A program made the position numbers and the translations under genes. Below, one piece after another: positions 40,472 through 51,007 of a stretch of DNA of 64,000 nucleotides (position 1 is the first letter of the stretch; every line of letters begins with the position of its first letter). The DNA is from a virus: the IMG/VR virus record IMGVR_UViG_3300034283_001919, positions 40,068 to 104,067 of that record; one strand, given 5' to 3'. A model generated the notes under the pieces. That model had not been told where the DNA came from. It saw only the letters and a program-made list of their open reading frames with translations, and made no database searches.

Positions 40472-42061
40472 ATGGCTATTGAAAACCTTAACCAAATTCA
40501 AGCAGTTGAATCAGATATATTTGGCGACTACCAGCTTAATGGAGTATCGCCTTACGCAGATTTAAACAAAGACGCAGGTAAAAATAAGTTTCAACTTAAA
40601 TCAGACGTTACAACTTACGCAGCTGGTACGGATCAGTATTACAGTGTTCCACTAAAAGCGGTAAAGGATCAGGCAAAGAATACTTGTGATGATTTACTTT
40701 TTTTTGTAGATGAATTAGAAAAATTATTAAATGAGATTAGCTTAGACCCAAATGCTACTCCAGCTATAAGTGAATATCACAGGTATGTATGGAGTGAAAT
40801 ATCTAAAATAAACGATCAATCTTTAGGAGAGGGTACTCTTCCTAATTTTATCTCACATGCAGAATATCTATATGCAGAAAAACATGGTTGTAGAGGATGT
40901 AGAAAGTTTACAAAAGAATATGATCAACTCATATCTTCAACTACTTTTGGTCATATATATTCTTTTAGAAAAATAGCAAAAGCACTTATCAATGAAGCTG
41001 AGTGCATTAAGAAATCACTAATGACAGATTTTGGAGATGACTATGAAGACGAATCACAGCAACAAGTCGCAACGTACTACCTCTACTGGCTCAAAATGGC
41101 GACCCATTATCAGAGGAGGTTTGAAGACGCGATCCCAGCCTCTCCCGTCCTTCTCCCAGAATCCGAAGTGGATAAAGTCACTAAAAGACAAGCCGGTCAA
41201 TTTCAAGCATTTTTTTCGATCAGAGTAAATTCAGAAACAGTATCAATTAATAATCAAATAGAGTCTTTGAACAAGGACCTAGGTCAAGACTGTAGTGTTT
41301 TTTATGAAAAGTTTTTAGGACCATCTATAAAGTTTAAAACAAAAGTTGGAGGAGATTTAGCTTTAGATTTTAGAACGACTAACATGCTCTCTCAAATGCC
41401 TCGACTTGCAGAAGAAGCGATAACTGCTGTCTTAACTATAGAAGGAAACTTTAAGTCTGTTTTGACAGATCTTCTTGAAAGAAGAAATATAATGATCAAA
41501 AAAATAGATTCATTATATCAATCAATAATGCAAAGAAGAAAATATGTTCTTTACATTTCTCAATTAGCATCTAAAGCTATATCTAAAAATAGAATAGTTA
41601 CTTCTGAATCTAATGAAGAGTATATATCAGCAGCTTATTACGCAGTTGCCGATAGAAGTTCTATAACAGAATCATTAAAGTCTAGTCACTCTTCATTGGA
41701 TGATTTAGGCGAGGATAATCACCCTCAGTATTTACTCAAAACAGGTGGGGTTATATCAGGCGATGTCTCGGTAGAACCTAACGTTACTATTGATGGAGTA
41801 GATTTAAGTACTCATAGTCATACGGGATATGACGGTTCTACTAAAATTAGATCTATAGACATAGATTACAATTCAGTAAGAGACGATTATAAAAACAGTG
41901 ATCTTCTAAAAGTTAAAGACATTTTAGATATTAAGATAGAATCCTTCATACCTGATATACTAATTGGTGGAGTTCCAGTAGCAGATGTTGTAGTAAGCAT
42001 TAATGTTCCTGATGAGTTAAAAGATAAGTATGAATTTGAGATTAGATACATAGAGATTTGA
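40472..42061 (+). CDS. tail-associated structural protein (529 aa)
   Basis: Most of the 529 residues are helical and unrecognised. The C-terminal part contains DDLGEDNHPQYLLKTGGVIS and a His-rich segment (DGVDLSTHSHTGYDGSTKI) typical of phage fibre or baseplate proteins. It starts 9 nt after terminase. A tail or adsorption role is likely. Confidence 0.65.
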   Translation: MAIENLNQIQAVESDIFGDYQLNGVSPYADLNKDAGKNKFQLKSDVTTYAAGTDQYYSVPLKAVKDQAKNTCDDLLFFVDELEKLLNEISLDPNATPAISEYHRYVWSEISKINDQSLGEGTLPNFISHAEYLYAEKHGCRGCRKFTKEYDQLISSTTFGHIYSFRKIAKALINEAECIKKSLMTDFGDDYEDESQQQVATYYLYWLKMATHYQRRFEDAIPASPVLLPESEVDKVTKRQAGQFQAFFSIRVNSETVSINNQIESLNKDLGQDCSVFYEKFLGPSIKFKTKVGGDLALDFRTTNMLSQMPRLAEEAITAVLTIEGNFKSVLTDLLERRNIMIKKIDSLYQSIMQRRKYVLYISQLASKAISKNRIVTSESNEEYISAAYYAVADRSSITESLKSSHSSLDDLGEDNHPQYLLKTGGVISGDVSVEPNVTIDGVDLSTHSHTGYDGSTKIRSIDIDYNSVRDDYKNSDLLKVKDILDIKIESFIPDILIGGVPVADVVVSINVPDELKDKYEFEIRYIEI

Positions 42062-42062
42062 T

Positions 42063-43068
42063 ATGACTTGGTTTAGCTATTTAAAGAATGATAGTAATAT
42101 TTCAGCGTCTCCATATACGCTTAATTTGTCGAATCCGCCATTAAGAAAACGGATTATCTTTTTCTGACATCAAAGAAACAATTCATGCAAACGATTGGTT
42201 ATTCGTTGATTTGTTAGATAACGAAATTAATTACCTATATGATGCTAATCTAGTCAAGACAGAACAAGATCATTCTTACGTAATGGTTTATGAAGACCCA
42301 ATAGATTCAACAGATGCTACTCCAGTATCAACTACAATTCTGGATAATTTAATTTATTTTAAATCTGCAAAAGAACATTCTATTGGTCCCGGAAATGCCG
42401 TTAATTATAATCTTTATTATGGTAGAGATTATATAAAATATATAAAGCCAACTTCTTACTATAACTACGATATAGATGAAACTGTTTATAAGTATATTCA
42501 ATATGATCAATCTACTATCAATTATTATTTATCGGGAAATAATTCTCAAGACAATGCGCCATTAAGCGCAACTCCTAGTGACGTTAATCTATATCAAAGT
42601 AAAGTTGATAAAGACTCTAAAGAAAATTATACATTAACATTTTTTAATGATGGAGTTGATTGGATAGATAACAAATCAACAAAAGCAGAAGTAAAAGTTG
42701 TAGGTAATTTTAGTGGACCTAAATTTAAATTAATAGGAAATGTTGGTCCAGATCATGGAATTTTTAAATATAGAATATCTACAAAAATTATTTCTGATCA
42801 ACAGATAGAACAGGTCGTAGTAGACTGGACAAATGTAGACTGCTACTTATCCTCTGGTCTTTTGGAGACTGAGCTTATTAATATAATAGATTTAGGCTAT
42901 GAGGAATATATTATAGAAATAGAAACTTTATATGATAAAAACGTATTATCATCTGGAAATAATATTTTAATTAAAGAAATACAATTTTTAAAAAATTATA
43001 ATATATCTCTAGGTGAAGAATCTATAAATCCTGATTTATCATTTATATCTATAGGCGGAGTAAAATAA
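42063..43068 (+). CDS. tail-associated protein, read through one CGGA +1 site (334 aa)
   Basis: The ATG at 42063 begins MTWFSYLKNDSNISASPYTL; frame 0 stops four codons after CGG at 42150. Reading CGGA as one unit joins RK-X-LSFSDIKETIHANDWLF to the long downstream frame. The product is beta-rich with fibronectin-like character and is followed without gap by a fibre gene. No family is named. Confidence 0.7.
42150..42153 (+). other. CGGA +1 recoding site 4
   Basis: The in-frame codons are AAA CGG ATT with TGA four codons after CGG. Reading CGGA as one unit continues TTA TCT TTT TCT GAC into a 305-codon open frame. Confidence 0.8.
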
Positions 43069-45887
43069 TGGCTATTGTAAAAAAGACACTTCAAAATTTA
43101 AAACCAGGAAAACAATATTTATTAACAGTTAGGGCAAAAGACGCTGACTTAAATAATACTTTAGACCCTTCTGCTGCTATAAGATTCACTGTTCCAACAG
43201 ACCAGGTTGAACCTACGTCACTTGGAAATCTTCAAATATCCGTAGGTTATAAAACAGCAATGGTTAGCTTTAACCCAGCTGATGATCTTAACCTAAAAAA
43301 CTATGAATATAAAGTATACAAAGAATCTCAAGTAGAACAAATTGGATTACATTACGAGCCTATATCAGAAGATGATTATGAGATTCAAGGTTTTTCTAGC
43401 TCAAACGTATTTACTGTAAACCTAGAAGAAACTTCCTATATAGAGCAAGGTACTTTTGTAGAAAATGTTACAGATAGTACAATTACAACTAACTTTGAAC
43501 AAATAAAAGCATACTACTTTGTTAAGGTTAGATCAATCACTACCTCTGGAGTAGCATCAAGTTGGACTCCTCTTCAAAAATCTGGACAAATTCCCTTTAT
43601 ACCATCAGCTCATATACAAGAGCTCAGCGCTTCAAGAATCACATCAGGTTATATAGGTTCTGCTCAAATAATTTTAACTGGATCAGACTCCGTTATAAAA
43701 TCTGCTTCATATAAACCAGAAGTAGGAAACTTAAGAGCAACTTTGTCGACAACTGGTACTGAAGCAAATAAAAAACTAGTAACCTTAACTCAAGGGACAA
43801 CAAACGGCTTATATCCAGGAATGTTTTTCTTTATTCCTGGAGTAAACCTAGCAACACCTAACGTTCTTGGTCCTGGTAGATTTGGATCAAACTCTCAAAT
43901 AAGTTCAATTGTAGATGAAACTAATTTTACAGCAACTGTTAATCATTCTGTAGCTGGTTTAGTTGAATTTACTTGCTACGCAAAAGGATGGAATATCACT
44001 GGTGATGGCCGTGTCAACTTTGGTGGAATTCAGGGAATCACATTTGACGGAAGTCAAGTTCGTATTGGTTCAGACGCAATTATCGACCCTGGTGCTTCAT
44101 TGCCAGAGGCTAATATCTTTTCAGTAACTTCTGGAGCACAGTCTTTAGTAATCGGAAATAGATCTGGAGTTATTGGATTAAAGATTTCTGACACTGCTAG
44201 TGGTAACGTTAATAATAACTACTGGTATGTAAACGGTTCATTTAAGGTCGGCAATGCAACAAAGAATATATCCTACGATGCAACTACTGATGCTTTTAAT
44301 ATTTCTGGAGAAGTAACAATAGGCGGAACAAGTGCTACAACAGTCGCTAGTAACGCAGCATTAGGTGCAGAAAATCCAGCTACTAGAATAAACTCTAATT
44401 CAACCATAATTAAGGGTGGACTAATTAGAACTGGAACAATAGAGTCTACTGGCTTTAGTTGGCCTAATACTTCCTCTACCTACTCTTCAGTCGGCACAAG
44501 AATAGATCTTGATAATGGACAAATAGTTTCTAAAAATTTCAGAATAGATGGATCTGGGAATGCTAGCTTCAGTGGATATATAAATGCAACAAGCGGAAAT
44601 CTTACTGGAAAACTAACTGTAGGAAATGTTCAAGTTGGAAATAACTTAACAGACGCTAACGGAAGTGCAAGCGATTTTCGTGGAATAGTACTGAGTAACA
44701 TTAAAGGCAGTTGGACCAATACATGGCTTGAAAGAGGTGATGGAACAGTTTACTTTAGGGCAACATCTAATAAATCTTATCTTTACATGGATGACACCAA
44801 TGCAGCTATAAGTTTGGGCAATGGAGCATTTTACGTTGACAATGAAGGTAATCTTACTGCGCAAAAAGGAAATTTTTTAGGACAATTAGAAGGTGCAACC
44901 GGATATGTAAAAGGTGACTTTAGGGTTTTAGAAAGATTAAGAGTTGGAGATGGAGCTGCTGTAGACGGTACTACAGTTTGTAGAGTTCAAGGAGTTGGAA
45001 ATACTGCTACTAATAGATATCCATTTGTTGTAGAAAAATTAGATGGAACTAACACTTTTACAGTAAGAGAAGATGGTAGAGTTGATGTTCTTGTTGGTTC
45101 CCTTTATGTTGGCGGGACCATAGTATCGCTGTCAGGACATTCTCACGCTTATCTCCCTTCGTCTGGGGGAACTCTTACGGGTACGCTCATAGTCTCAGCT
45201 ACAACTTACGCAAGGGAAATAAACATAACAGCTGGATATGACATTAACGCTACTGGAACAGGCTCTAGCATAAATGGAGCAACTGTAAGTGGGTCAATTG
45301 TAACTGGAACAAATTTCAATCCAGCATACGTAACTTTAGGTAATGGATATGGCGTTAAAAGCGATTGGTCTCCCAATACTGATAATACATATGACTTAGG
45401 GCAAGATAATACAGCTACTGGTTCAGGATCTGCCGATAAAAGGTGGAAAAGATTATACTCCAATAATACTTCTATATCTACATCTGATATCAGGTTGAAA
45501 AAGGATATAGAAGATGCAAGTTTGGGTCTTGATTTCATAGAAACACTTAGACCTGTTAGTTATAAATTTATAGTTGGAAGCAATGAAATAGAAAAAGATC
45601 AAAATGGAAACCCCATAATCATTGGAACAGATGAAAAAGGTGGAGAAATTTACAGATTAAAGCCAATACCTGGAGTTAGAAGGCATTGGGGATTTATTGC
45701 CCAAGAAGTAAAAGAAGTAATAGATCAATTTGGAGTTGAAGATTTTGCTGGTTGGTCAATTAGTAATATTAATGATCCAGATTCTAAGCAGTCTCTTTCT
45801 TATGAACAATTTATATCCCCTTTAGTTAAGGCCGTTCAAGAACTTTCTCAAAAAGTAAAAGAGTTGGAATTAAAGATTCAAAGCTGA
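43068..45887 (+). CDS. tail fibre/spike with C-terminal S74 intramolecular chaperone (939 aa)
   Basis: The N-terminal part is fibronectin-type (LTVRAKDADLNNTLDPSAAI). The middle is beta-repeat. The C-terminus is a Peptidase_S74 chaperone (TSDIRLKKDIEDASLGLDFI, PVSYKF, GFIAQEVKEVI, LSYEQFISPLVKAVQEL). S74 domains trimerise the fibre and then cut themselves off. The start ATG overlaps the previous stop by 1 nt. It probably binds the host surface. Confidence 0.9.
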   Translation: MAIVKKTLQNLKPGKQYLLTVRAKDADLNNTLDPSAAIRFTVPTDQVEPTSLGNLQISVGYKTAMVSFNPADDLNLKNYEYKVYKESQVEQIGLHYEPISEDDYEIQGFSSSNVFTVNLEETSYIEQGTFVENVTDSTITTNFEQIKAYYFVKVRSITTSGVASSWTPLQKSGQIPFIPSAHIQELSASRITSGYIGSAQIILTGSDSVIKSASYKPEVGNLRATLSTTGTEANKKLVTLTQGTTNGLYPGMFFFIPGVNLATPNVLGPGRFGSNSQISSIVDETNFTATVNHSVAGLVEFTCYAKGWNITGDGRVNFGGIQGITFDGSQVRIGSDAIIDPGASLPEANIFSVTSGAQSLVIGNRSGVIGLKISDTASGNVNNNYWYVNGSFKVGNATKNISYDATTDAFNISGEVTIGGTSATTVASNAALGAENPATRINSNSTIIKGGLIRTGTIESTGFSWPNTSSTYSSVGTRIDLDNGQIVSKNFRIDGSGNASFSGYINATSGNLTGKLTVGNVQVGNNLTDANGSASDFRGIVLSNIKGSWTNTWLERGDGTVYFRATSNKSYLYMDDTNAAISLGNGAFYVDNEGNLTAQKGNFLGQLEGATGYVKGDFRVLERLRVGDGAAVDGTTVCRVQGVGNTATNRYPFVVEKLDGTNTFTVREDGRVDVLVGSLYVGGTIVSLSGHSHAYLPSSGGTLTGTLIVSATTYAREINITAGYDINATGTGSSINGATVSGSIVTGTNFNPAYVTLGNGYGVKSDWSPNTDNTYDLGQDNTATGSGSADKRWKRLYSNNTSISTSDIRLKKDIEDASLGLDFIETLRPVSYKFIVGSNEIEKDQNGNPIIIGTDEKGGEIYRLKPIPGVRRHWGFIAQEVKEVIDQFGVEDFAGWSISNINDPDSKQSLSYEQFISPLVKAVQELSQKVKELELKIQS

Positions 45888-45925
45888 TATACTAAGATGT
45901 CAATTCAACTAAGATAGGAACGACA

Positions 45926-46120
45926 ATGCAAGAACCAAATTTAGATGTGAATTTAATTATTCAAACATTTCAAGAAAAGCTATCACAGCTTACAACAGAT
46001 TTAGTGGTTAAAGAAGCCACAATCAAACAATTAAATTTAGTCATTCAAGAGCTTCAGACGCATACTCATGACGAAGATTTTTCAACACCAGTAACTCAGA
46101 TATCAAAAAAGGATAAGTAA
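45926..46120 (+). CDS. small coiled-coil protein (64 aa)
   Basis: MQEPNLDVNLIIQTFQEKLS continues as a single amphipathic helix (VKEATIKQLNLVIQELQTHT). It overlaps the next ATG by 1 nt. It could be a small fibre chaperone or capsid-adjacent protein. Confidence 0.6.
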   Translation: MQEPNLDVNLIIQTFQEKLSQLTTDLVVKEATIKQLNLVIQELQTHTHDEDFSTPVTQISKKDK

Positions 46121-46332
46121 TGGCAGCTAAAAAAGAAGAAGTAGCAACAGAAACAGTAGCAGAAGAAGTACAAGCTCCTAAAGAGTTTAATATTGGAATC
46201 AATATTTCCGATAAAAACTTAGCTTACAAGAGCGATTTTAATGAAGCAGAGACTATTTTCTGGCTCGAAGCTGTAAAGAATTTGATTATTCAAAAGACAT
46301 TTGAAGCAGCAGGAATGCAAGACAAGAGCTAA
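46120..46332 (+). CDS. hypothetical small protein (70 aa)
   Basis: The acidic N-terminus (MAAKKEEVATETVAEEVQAP) precedes a helical segment (NEAETIFWLEAVKNLIIQKT). It is coupled to the 64-residue gene upstream and lies just before portal. The function is unknown. Confidence 0.6.
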   Translation: MAAKKEEVATETVAEEVQAPKEFNIGINISDKNLAYKSDFNEAETIFWLEAVKNLIIQKTFEAAGMQDKS

Positions 46333-46399
46333 ATTCTTTAGCATATATAAATAAAACACTACTATTTAACATAGTTTAGTTTTATATACGGGAAGTATC

Positions 46400-48118
46400 A
46401 TGGCCATTAAAGACTACCTTCCATTCCAAAGAGTGGAAAACGAAAACAATTTCGTTGCAAAAACGCTAGAACCAGATGAGCTAAGATCTCTTAGCACCTC
46501 CATGAGAATAGCTTCTATTGCCCTTGGCTTTAGAGGGGTGGCGTTAACTTCTAATACAAGAACTGTATTTGAACCTGCCCCATATGACTTTGAGAGAATT
46601 ATTCAGGCCATAGATACTGACTCGTATGTAAAACAAGGTTTCAATAAATATAAAGAGCTTTTCTGGAAAGAGGGCTGGGACATAATCTCAGAAAACCATG
46701 AAGCTAGATCTTATCTTTATCAAAGAATAGACTTCTTGGAGATAACAATGAAAAGACCTTTCATTGATTTCTTGAGTGAAATAGTCGATCAACTTATAAA
46801 ATTTGGTAATGCATTTGTGGTTAAAGCTAGAGCCGATATAGGTGATTATTTTCCTACAACTTTAACTGCAATCAATGGAGCTCAACCGATAGTTGGTTAT
46901 TACCTAATACCAACTGAGCAAGTTAAAATTCTTAGAGATAAGCATAACAAGCCAAAAAGATATAAGCAGCAAACAAACCCTTATACTTTTTCTCCCAATA
47001 CCTTAGCTCCAGAATGGCCAGCAGATCAAGTAATTCATCTTCATTATGATAGAAAAACCGGAAGAGCTTTTGGAACTCCGTTTATAACCAATGCACTTGA
47101 CGATGTTATAGCCCTTCGCCAAATGGAAGAAGATGTGCAGAACCTTGTTCATAGAGAACTATTCCCATTATACAAATATACAATTGGAACTCCAGAGCAA
47201 CCAGCAGAGCCCGATGAGATCGAAAGAGCTTCGATAGAGCTAGAGAATCTAAACAATGAAGGTGGATTGATTCTTCCTCATAGACACGATGTATCTATTA
47301 TCGGATCTGGAGGAGCAGCATTAGATGCAATACCTTACATGGATCACTTTAAGGAAAGAGTGGCTATTGGACTAGGTGTTGCACCTCACCACCTTGGTAT
47401 GACTCTTAATGGTGGAAATAGATCTGTTACAGAGAGATTGGATACAGCTCTCTATGATAAGGTAAAAAATTATCAAAGACTATTTTCTGAAATGATTCGA
47501 CTTAACATATTTAATGAGTTGTTATTTGAGGGTGGATTTGATCCTATCGTTAATCCAATGGAGTCAAATATCTCTGATCGTTGTTTCTTTAGATTCAAAG
47601 AAATAGACGTAGATACTCAGGTTAAAAAAGAAACTCATTTAATTCAAAAATATGTAAATAACATTGCAACATTAGGTGAGACAAGAGTGGCTCTCGGTTA
47701 TGAGCATCCAGAGCTAGATCTCTCTCAACTATACTCTGCGATTCAAGGTAAGGTTCAATTGGCCATAGCCACAGGGGCAATTAACTCAAGTTCATTTAAT
47801 CCAGATAATCAAAGCACTAGCGTAATAGATACTTCTCAGCCTGATTTGAGAAAAAATGGCAATACAGAAAAACCTGCCAATAAGAACCAAAGCCTTACCC
47901 CTGTTGATAAAAAAACAGCTCCCGCAAATAAAGGCGTAGATAACACGATGCGTCCAGCTAACCAGTATGGAAAGAAAACTTCTCCAAATATTAAAAGAAT
48001 GGACAATCAATTCCTAACCACTATTGAAAATCTCCTCGATGAAGAGTATACTACTATACGAGATGATTTCGATCAATTAGATACAATAGAGGTTATAGAA
48101 AATGGTAAGTCAGAATAA
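46400..48118 (+). CDS. portal protein (572 aa)
   Basis: The 572-residue protein has the portal pattern. It contains PADQVIHLHYDRKTGRAFGT, then PFITNALDDVIALRQMEEDV and GLGVAPHHLGMTLNGGNRSV. These match the wing, stem and crown of phage portals. The C-terminal tail is Asn/Lys/Pro-rich. Portals form a 12-subunit ring at one capsid vertex, through which DNA is packaged and the tail joins. The start follows GGGAAGTATC. The neighbouring protease and capsid genes support the call. Confidence 0.9.
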   Translation: MAIKDYLPFQRVENENNFVAKTLEPDELRSLSTSMRIASIALGFRGVALTSNTRTVFEPAPYDFERIIQAIDTDSYVKQGFNKYKELFWKEGWDIISENHEARSYLYQRIDFLEITMKRPFIDFLSEIVDQLIKFGNAFVVKARADIGDYFPTTLTAINGAQPIVGYYLIPTEQVKILRDKHNKPKRYKQQTNPYTFSPNTLAPEWPADQVIHLHYDRKTGRAFGTPFITNALDDVIALRQMEEDVQNLVHRELFPLYKYTIGTPEQPAEPDEIERASIELENLNNEGGLILPHRHDVSIIGSGGAALDAIPYMDHFKERVAIGLGVAPHHLGMTLNGGNRSVTERLDTALYDKVKNYQRLFSEMIRLNIFNELLFEGGFDPIVNPMESNISDRCFFRFKEIDVDTQVKKETHLIQKYVNNIATLGETRVALGYEHPELDLSQLYSAIQGKVQLAIATGAINSSSFNPDNQSTSVIDTSQPDLRKNGNTEKPANKNQSLTPVDKKTAPANKGVDNTMRPANQYGKKTSPNIKRMDNQFLTTIENLLDEEYTTIRDDFDQLDTIEVIENGKSE

Positions 48119-48359
48119 CAAAGAAGACAAAGATTTCTTCAAGGCTTTAGAAGAGTTTAGAACAGCTGTTGACAATGGTCAACTTCGTTTGGCATTGATG
48201 CACTTAGTGATAGTGATTGACGAAATAGTCGATGTACTTTCTCAAGAAGAAGAAGACGATTCTCCAGCTCCAGCTACTGAAGAAGAAAAAGCTCCTGCTC
48301 CAAAAGTAGAAAAAAAAGTAGCTTCAGCAGCCTTTGAAAAAGAAAAAGTATCTGAATAA
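48102..48359 (+). CDS. small acidic protein (85 aa)
   Basis: It overlaps the portal gene by 17 nt. MVSQNNKEDKDFFKALEEFR leads to a helix followed by a Glu/Ala/Pro-rich tail (EEEDDSPAPATEEEKAPAPK). It is perhaps a scaffold-like or head-assembly helper; no family is recognised. Confidence 0.6.
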   Translation: MVSQNNKEDKDFFKALEEFRTAVDNGQLRLALMHLVIVIDEIVDVLSQEEEDDSPAPATEEEKAPAPKVEKKVASAAFEKEKVSE

Positions 48360-48371
48360 TATTTCAATAAG

Positions 48372-49145
48372 ATGAAGCTATTAATAGGTTGTCCGATATA
48401 TAAAAGAGAATGGATTTTTCCATATTGGATTTCCTGTATTGAAAGTCAAGGAATTGATTTATCTAATATAGGATTTATTTTTGAGGCATCTCCGGATGAC
48501 GAACAAACAACCCAAATGCTGGAGAGATACAAAAAGCACGTTAAGTCTGTTGCTTTATTCGATATAAGTGTGAGAGAAGATATTCCTCATTTTTATCACG
48601 AAGAAGGGACTAGACAATGGAGCATCTCTAAGTATGAAAATATGGTTTCACTTAGAAACTCTCTGCTTACAAAAGTAAGAGATATCAAACCTGATTATTA
48701 TTATAGTTTAGATTCGGATATACTATTAACCAATAGCAACACAATTAAGCTTTTAACTAGCCATATTCAATCAGGCGCAGACGCTGTTAGCACGGGAATG
48801 TTTATGACCCCTACAACAACAATGTATCCAGGTGTAATGAACTGGCATGAAGAAGAACAAGATCTAGAAAAAGCCTATAGAAAAGAACAATATCCTTTAG
48901 GTACTTATTTTAAATCTGACATAATCATGGCAGCAAAGATGATGTCACCCAACGTTTACAACAATGTAGACTACAAACTTCATCCTCAAGGGGAAGATTT
49001 AGGATGGTGTGCAAACGCTAAAAAATTAGGGTATAATTTATATTGTGCAAGTTATATATACACTCCGCACATTATGAATAAAATGATGCTTCAAGATTTC
49101 TCAAACAATGGAGATCCTAGAGGCAGTGTAACTTATAGTAATTAG
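48372..49145 (+). CDS. GT-A type glycosyltransferase-like protein (257 aa)
   Basis: The protein has the N-terminal pattern of GT-A transferases (LIGCPIYKREWIFPYWISCI) and a DxD-type motif in YYYSLDSDILLTN (about residues 113-125). A later HPQGEDLGWCANAKKLGYNL matches the acceptor-base region. These enzymes transfer sugar from a nucleotide sugar with a divalent metal. It sits inside the head module, so it may glycosylate a virion protein. The donor is unknown. Confidence 0.8.
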   Translation: MKLLIGCPIYKREWIFPYWISCIESQGIDLSNIGFIFEASPDDEQTTQMLERYKKHVKSVALFDISVREDIPHFYHEEGTRQWSISKYENMVSLRNSLLTKVRDIKPDYYYSLDSDILLTNSNTIKLLTSHIQSGADAVSTGMFMTPTTTMYPGVMNWHEEEQDLEKAYRKEQYPLGTYFKSDIIMAAKMMSPNVYNNVDYKLHPQGEDLGWCANAKKLGYNLYCASYIYTPHIMNKMMLQDFSNNGDPRGSVTYSN

Positions 49146-49153
49146 TAGAAAGT

Positions 49154-49246
49154 ATGATATTTTCATATAATATTGTTCAATCTTATAAAAATCAATTTAC
49201 TATAACCTTTGAATTTAAAGAACCATTATTTGGAGTAAGCAAATGA
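49154..49246 (+). CDS. possible small gene (30 aa)
   Basis: The product MIFSYNIVQSYKNQFTITFE ends GVSK and its stop overlaps the next ATG (ATGA). The ribosome site is weak. Coupling to the protease gene is the main argument for it. Confidence 0.4.
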   Translation: MIFSYNIVQSYKNQFTITFEFKEPLFGVSK

Positions 49247-50980
49247 CATTTGAGTTTGTAGAAAACTTTACTATACAGCTTCCAGATCTTTCTGAATCTA
49301 CATATGATTTCTCTGAAGGATTTAATGAAAACTATGGCCTCATAATAGAAGTAGCAGCAATCCACGAACGGACTAACTGCTAACTATAATAACTATTCTG
49401 CAGCTGAATTAGAAAAAGCATTACAATCTTGGGTTGATCCATATCCAAAACCAATCATCATGAATCATGATCTTAGCTCAGAACCAATTGGTCGAGTTAT
49501 AGCTGCAAAGATGGACAAAGAAGAAGATGGTTCTCATTTTGTTCGTTTGCAGATTGCCGTTACTGATCCAGTAGCAGCGCAAAAGATTTCTGATCAAAGA
49601 TACCTCACTGGTTCCGTAGGCGGTCGTGCCGGAAAAGCAGTTTGCTCCATCAGTGGAGAAGACCTTGCTACCGAAGACGCTAGCGGAAGACCAAAAGCTC
49701 CTAAGTACAAAAGAGGAACTGTTCACAAAGGAAAAATGGCATATATAGATATGCAGGACATTTCTTTTAAAGAATACTCTTTTGTTAATCAACCAGCCGA
49801 TCAAAGATCTAGTGTTAGATCCAAGAAGGCTGTTGATGGCAAAGTAGCAATTTCCGATTCAGAAGACTGGGTCGCAAAGAGCAAAGCCTTTGTTTTACAT
49901 ATGAATGAAGAAGATATCGTCTCTATTAGTGAGAATGAATCTATATTACATAACTTAAAGAAAAAAGAATCTAGACCCTTGTATCTCCACATGAAAGGTG
50001 CTTTCTTGTCGGCAATAGCCATACAGGAGAGCGAAAATAGTAACAGTGAGAACTCATCATTACTATCTAAGGGAAGTGAAGATATCAATAGCCATGAGGA
50101 GAACTCAAATATGGACGAAAACGTTAAGAGTGAGGACATCCTCGCTGCTGTAGAAGATCTAAGTCAAGATCTTTCAAACATCGCTGCAGGCACTGTTCAG
50201 GAATCAGATCCTGAAGTATCACAAGACGATACAGAAGCTCCAGAAGCTACAGAGCCTGAAGAGGCCCCGGAAGCAGAAGAGTCGCTCAAGACTGAAGAAG
50301 AAGTAACTGAAGAAACGGTTACGGATAAAGAAGATTTAGAAGTTGATCCAGTTGATGCCCTTAAAAAGGCAAATGAAAAAATTGCTCAACTTGAAGCACA
50401 AATTGCAAAAGACTCATCGATAGCACCAGCTGCTGATGAGCAAGAGTCTACAGTAGTTCCAGAATCAGCAGAAGAACTCGCCTCAGAGGCAGTTGAATCA
50501 GCTAATTCTGAAGTCGCTGAAGAAAACAAAGTAAATGAAGATTCAAAGGTAGAGCTCACTGACAACAATATAGTCTCTGAGCAAGATGCTGATGATTTAA
50601 TGAAAAAACTCCATTTACTTGAAGAAGAAAACAAGAAGCTTAAACAAGCTCTACACCGTACTTTGGCTGAAAGAGTTGTCGATACTAAAATCTCAATAGG
50701 AACTGAATCTGTTGAAAGCAGAGAAGAACTTATTAAGGATCACGTAACTAGATCAGCTGGTTCACTAGCTGATACGTTAAGAGATCTTGCAAAGCTCCCA
50801 ATATTCAAAAAGAGCATTCATGGTCTTAGTGAGTCTATCCTTGAAAATGACGTTGTCTTAGAAAAAGAAGAAAACGTTTTAGAAGAGGATGACGAAGAGG
50901 TTATCGAACAACCAAAAGCAAAAAATAATTCAGTTGAAGAACTGTTTGTAGATGCCTTAATGGGCCGTCGTAAACTTTAA
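49243..50980 (+). CDS. prohead protease with C-terminal scaffold-like region, read through one CGGA +1 site (578 aa)
   Basis: The ATG at 49243 begins MTFEFVENFTIQLPDLSEST; frame 0 ends three codons after CGG at 49369. Reading CGGA as one unit joins HE-X-LTANYNNYSAAELEK to the protease (KPIIMNHDLSSEPIGRVIAA with candidate His, and YLTGSVGGRAGKAVCSIS with candidate Ser). Residues about 230-560 are very acidic and coiled-coil, like a scaffold. Such proteins shape the procapsid, then digest the scaffold. Position just before capsid supports this. Confidence 0.85.
49369..49372 (+). other. CGGA +1 recoding site 5 (protease/scaffold)
   Basis: The in-frame codons are GAA CGG ACT with TAA three codons after CGG. 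Reading CGGA as one unit continues CTA ACT GCT AAC into the open frame ending at 50980. Confidence 0.85.
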
Positions 50981-51007
50981 TCATAAAAATATACAAGGAG
51001 AAATTAA